DNA of 64,000 nucleotides, taken from positions 3,451,001-3,515,000 of the forward strand of contig JAWNZC010000001.1 in assembly GCA_035771165.1 (NCBI GenBank). Direction: 5' to 3'. The notes beneath the pieces are model-generated. The model was given only the letters and a program-made list of their open reading frames with translations, did not search any database and was not told the DNA's origin. Below are positions 61,925-64,000 of this stretch, piece by piece; the stretch's first letter is position 1; each line of letters begins with the position of its first letter. A program made the position numbers and the translations under genes. The stretch comes from Paragorgia papillata (lineage: Eukaryota > Cnidaria > Anthozoa > Scleralcyonacea > Coralliidae).

Positions 61925-62105
61925 GTCCACTCCACTGCACTCCACTCCACTCCACTCCACTCACTCCACTCCACTCCACTCCACTCCACTCCACTCCACT
62001 CCACTCTACACCACACAACCACACTCCCCACTACTCTACACCACACAACCACACTCCCCACTACTCTACACCACACTCCACGACAGACGCTACACCACTC
62101 CACAC
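61925..62105 (+). repeat. CCACT microsatellite
   Basis: About 15 near-perfect CCACT units at 61925-62005, then two copies of a CTACACCACACAACCACACT unit (62006-62070). Confidence 0.9.
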
Positions 62106-62162
62106 CAAGCCGTGTCATCACGTCACACATATCTATCTATAACTATTGTGTTTTTATTTTAG

Positions 62163-62316
62163 GCAATTACGCTCTTGGTATAGCTGCAGCTCGAGGGAAT
62201 ACGGCAGTGGTGGAGTATCTACTTCACGAAATCAATATCAATAAAGGAATCAGAAACAATGAAGGCAAAACTCCATTAGATATTGCCCAAGAGACAGATC
62301 ATCAGGAAGTCGTTAG
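62163..62316 (+). CDS. Ankyrin-repeat exon of a split gene
   Basis: Preceded by a polypyrimidine acceptor TGTTTTTATTTTAG (AG at 62161-62162) and followed by a donor GTAGGTG at 62317. The frame, entered in phase 2, encodes 51 residues with the ankyrin consensus: ALGIAAARGNTAVVEYLL, then NNEGKTPLDIAQETDHQEVV. Ankyrin repeats bind proteins; the parent gene's other domains are not in view. If the donor is not used, the frame ends at once with TAG at 62320, so a terminal exon is possible. This is the only intron-containing gene evident in the window. Confidence 0.7.
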
Positions 62317-62995
62317 GTAGGTGTTGTCTCCAGCCTAAAGGATGTAGCGCGTCCGTATTACGTCGCAGATACCCTAATCTCCACATCAAATTAAAGCGTA
62401 TAAAATTTGCGACAAGAAAATACTAATAATTTTTGGTTTTAATGATTCGATGATTTTTCCGATCTGTCTAGACGGATGTCATGATCGCCTTCCTATAGAG
62501 CGTCTGGCTAGTATTGGGTTTGTTCCCTGCTGGCAGAAGTCTCTACATGAAGGAAAAGCTAAGAGACCTTGATGTAGCTAGCCGTCTCCCTGATCTTGGA
62601 CGTGTCAAACCAGTTTTGAAAACAGGTTTGGTGCAACACACGTTCTGGTTGGCTACTGAGCGTGCTTACGCAATGACCAACGACTTGTTTACGTGGTGGT
62701 GCTAGACTGTAATAATTAGCGTTTCTGAGCCAGTTGAGCTTCTGTTAACCTGGTTTTATGTCTTAATTTACTTTTTAAAACATTATTTCCGTAAAGAAAT
62801 AAGATACTTTGTCACAGAGTCGGTATAAAGTGTTTTACGGTACTAGGGAAGTTGAAAGACGATTCACAGAATTGCAGAGCAGCTTTAGTTCTATAAACGT
62901 CTCTCATCCAGTATTGATGAGGGAAATACGACATTAATCGTCCTTCTTGAAACAAGGGATTTCGAGGTGACCATGTAATTACTTGCACATTTTAC
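62317..62995 (+). other. Probable intron or downstream sequence of the ankyrin gene
   Basis: No further exon can be named. A 63-codon frame at 62514-62705 has no recognisable domain. Confidence 0.35.
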
Positions 62996-63352
62996 TTTCT
63001 CTACTATTCATGCTTCCGGTGAGTTGTTAGCCGTGTGATGGAGTGTGGCCATGAGGCATGTTGTAAGTTCTTTGCTACTTTCGCTTTTGGAGTTGGAAAA
63101 AAAGTTGAACAGCTTTGCCTTTTGATCAAGGTGTTTTTGCACGTTGTTGGTAGATTTCGAAAGTGACTGACTGCCTTTGCAGTTTAATTAACAGTGATGT
63201 GGCTGACAACTCTCTTGATCGTAAATATGTTCACCTGTGTGAAGAAGAAGCGTGCACCACATTCACCCTTCGGTTCAGGCTCCGCGCACGTGCGGCAAGT
63301 GCACCGAGCCTGAACGAAGGGTGAATGTGGTGCATACTTCACACAGGTGAAC
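62996..63352. repeat. Repeat shared with 50478-50725, ending in a palindrome
   Basis: The right end, 63229-63352, is a 124-bp near-palindrome: GTTCACCTGTGTGAAG and CACCACATTCACCCTTCG are followed by their complements around a GCGCACGTGCGGC loop. Possibly the end of a fold-back element. Confidence 0.65.
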
Positions 63353-63550
63353 GTGACCTGCCAGTACGTTGCCCGGTGCAAATTTGGAATCCGTAGACAG
63401 TCGGTAGCATCTTTGACGGTCGGTAGCACCATTAGTCGGCGCCCAGACCTCCATCAAGCTCCTCGTTTTTCGAAGTGTATACTGAAAACAATAGTTTTTT
63501 TCTTTAGATGTTTTTTTTTAAAGATTTAAGCCACAAACTTCAATTATCTC

Positions 63551-63628
63551 TTAACCTTAACCTTAACCTTAACCTTAACCTTAACCTTAACCTTAACCTT
63601 AACCTTAACCTTAACCTTAACCTTAACC
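63551..63628. repeat. TTAACC hexamer tract, 13 copies
   Basis: Perfect tandem TTAACC for 78 bp. It differs from the animal telomere unit TTAGGG. It is followed at 63645-63720 by an imperfect hairpin (GGTAACTACGT...ACGTAGTTAG around GTTATTTACC...GGTAAATAAC). Confidence 0.95.
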
Positions 63629-63720
63629 AGAAGTATAGGTTAGTTACCGAACCCAAGGTAACTACGTCAGTTATTTACCAGAATTAGGCCCGAGGTAAAT
63701 AACTTACGTAGTTAGAGGTG

Positions 63721-64000
63721 TTCAAGATCATCGACGTTGTCTAAGAAAACTGAGATACTGAGTTCGTTATCACAGAGGTTGTCTAAAAAACACTTCAGTC
63801 GCGATGATAAATCCTTTATCACATTCGTGTAAAACATTTAAATTCCGTTGTTTTTCTTCAGTGCCGACAAGGAAGAAATTTCACAATGATATAAACTGAA
63901 AAACAGACTATAAAATCTACGCAGAATTCAATTTCAAGTCTTAAATTGTACCTTTTATAGTAATCTTAATGCCTTAACAATATCTCGTGTTGTGTACTTG
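63721..64000. other. Unassigned end of window
   Basis: No gene, RNA or repeat is recognised. Confidence 0.3.

Noticed and set aside
61894..62130. 78-codon minus ORF rich in VEWSGVEWS
   Set aside because: Translation of the CCACT microsatellite only.
63551..63628. Chromosome end or interstitial telomere
   Set aside because: The unit is TTAACC, not the TTAGGG/CCCTAA of animals, and unique sequence continues on both sides.

Overview
The window is AT-rich animal DNA with long non-coding, repeat-laden spacers, AATAAA polyadenylation signals and no bacterial gene organisation. Repeat types (tRNA-derived SINE-like units, TTAA-site MITEs, hAT-, pogo- and MULE-like elements, a LINE tail, fold-back elements built on CAACTTGCAAC) and the RING/TRAF/kelch proteins suggest a marine invertebrate of cnidarian (perhaps anthozoan) or sponge grade. 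That placement is inference; no species is claimed.

The dominant feature, from 1 to 57,430, is a head-to-tail array on the plus strand of one gene family: nine intact-looking single-exon genes (529-566 aa), one gene cut by the window start, one 5'-truncated copy (6731-8101), one internally deleted pseudogene (19068-19320) and three short 3' remnants (1458, 5342, 43607). Every intact copy encodes a C3HC4-type RING finger, two and a half TRAF-type zinc fingers, a coiled coil and six kelch motifs (a predicted six-bladed propeller). This is the layout of an E3 ubiquitin ligase whose C-terminal propeller picks the target. The framework is almost invariant, but residues just after the kelch GG doublets differ from copy to copy, and the coiled coil varies in steps of one 17-20 residue unit (two, three or four units). 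Each gene, with one exception (26597), has a conserved upstream block of about 250 bp containing TGACGTGGCA, and a conserved 3' end.

Spacers are made of about 220-bp tRNA-like units in loose tandem, into which other elements have inserted. Because the unit recurs many times, empty sites can be read from paralogous units. This gives direct evidence for TTAA duplications (25436, 25788, 29174), an 8-bp duplication (hAT-like, 18230-18912), a 7-bp duplication (17370-17966) and a 7-9-bp duplication around a 3.5-kb element with long inverted ends (36303-39834) that carries a protein-kinase N-lobe fragment. A decayed transposon-associated gene with a CXC-like tail lies on the minus strand at 10482-12506 inside a roughly 4.2-kb element (8579-12752). 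Fragments of the same left end lie behind five other copies.

From 57,430 to the end the family stops. This part holds an element with many AACCAAT/ATTGGTT motifs (57690-59945), a second fold-back TTAA element (60366-60977), a promoter-like segment also present at 22742-23290, CCACT microsatellites, one ankyrin-repeat exon (62163-62316) and a 13-copy TTAACC tract (63551-63628).

The best candidate for an undescribed system is the array itself: a local, expanding and decaying set of E3 ligases with diversified propeller loops.
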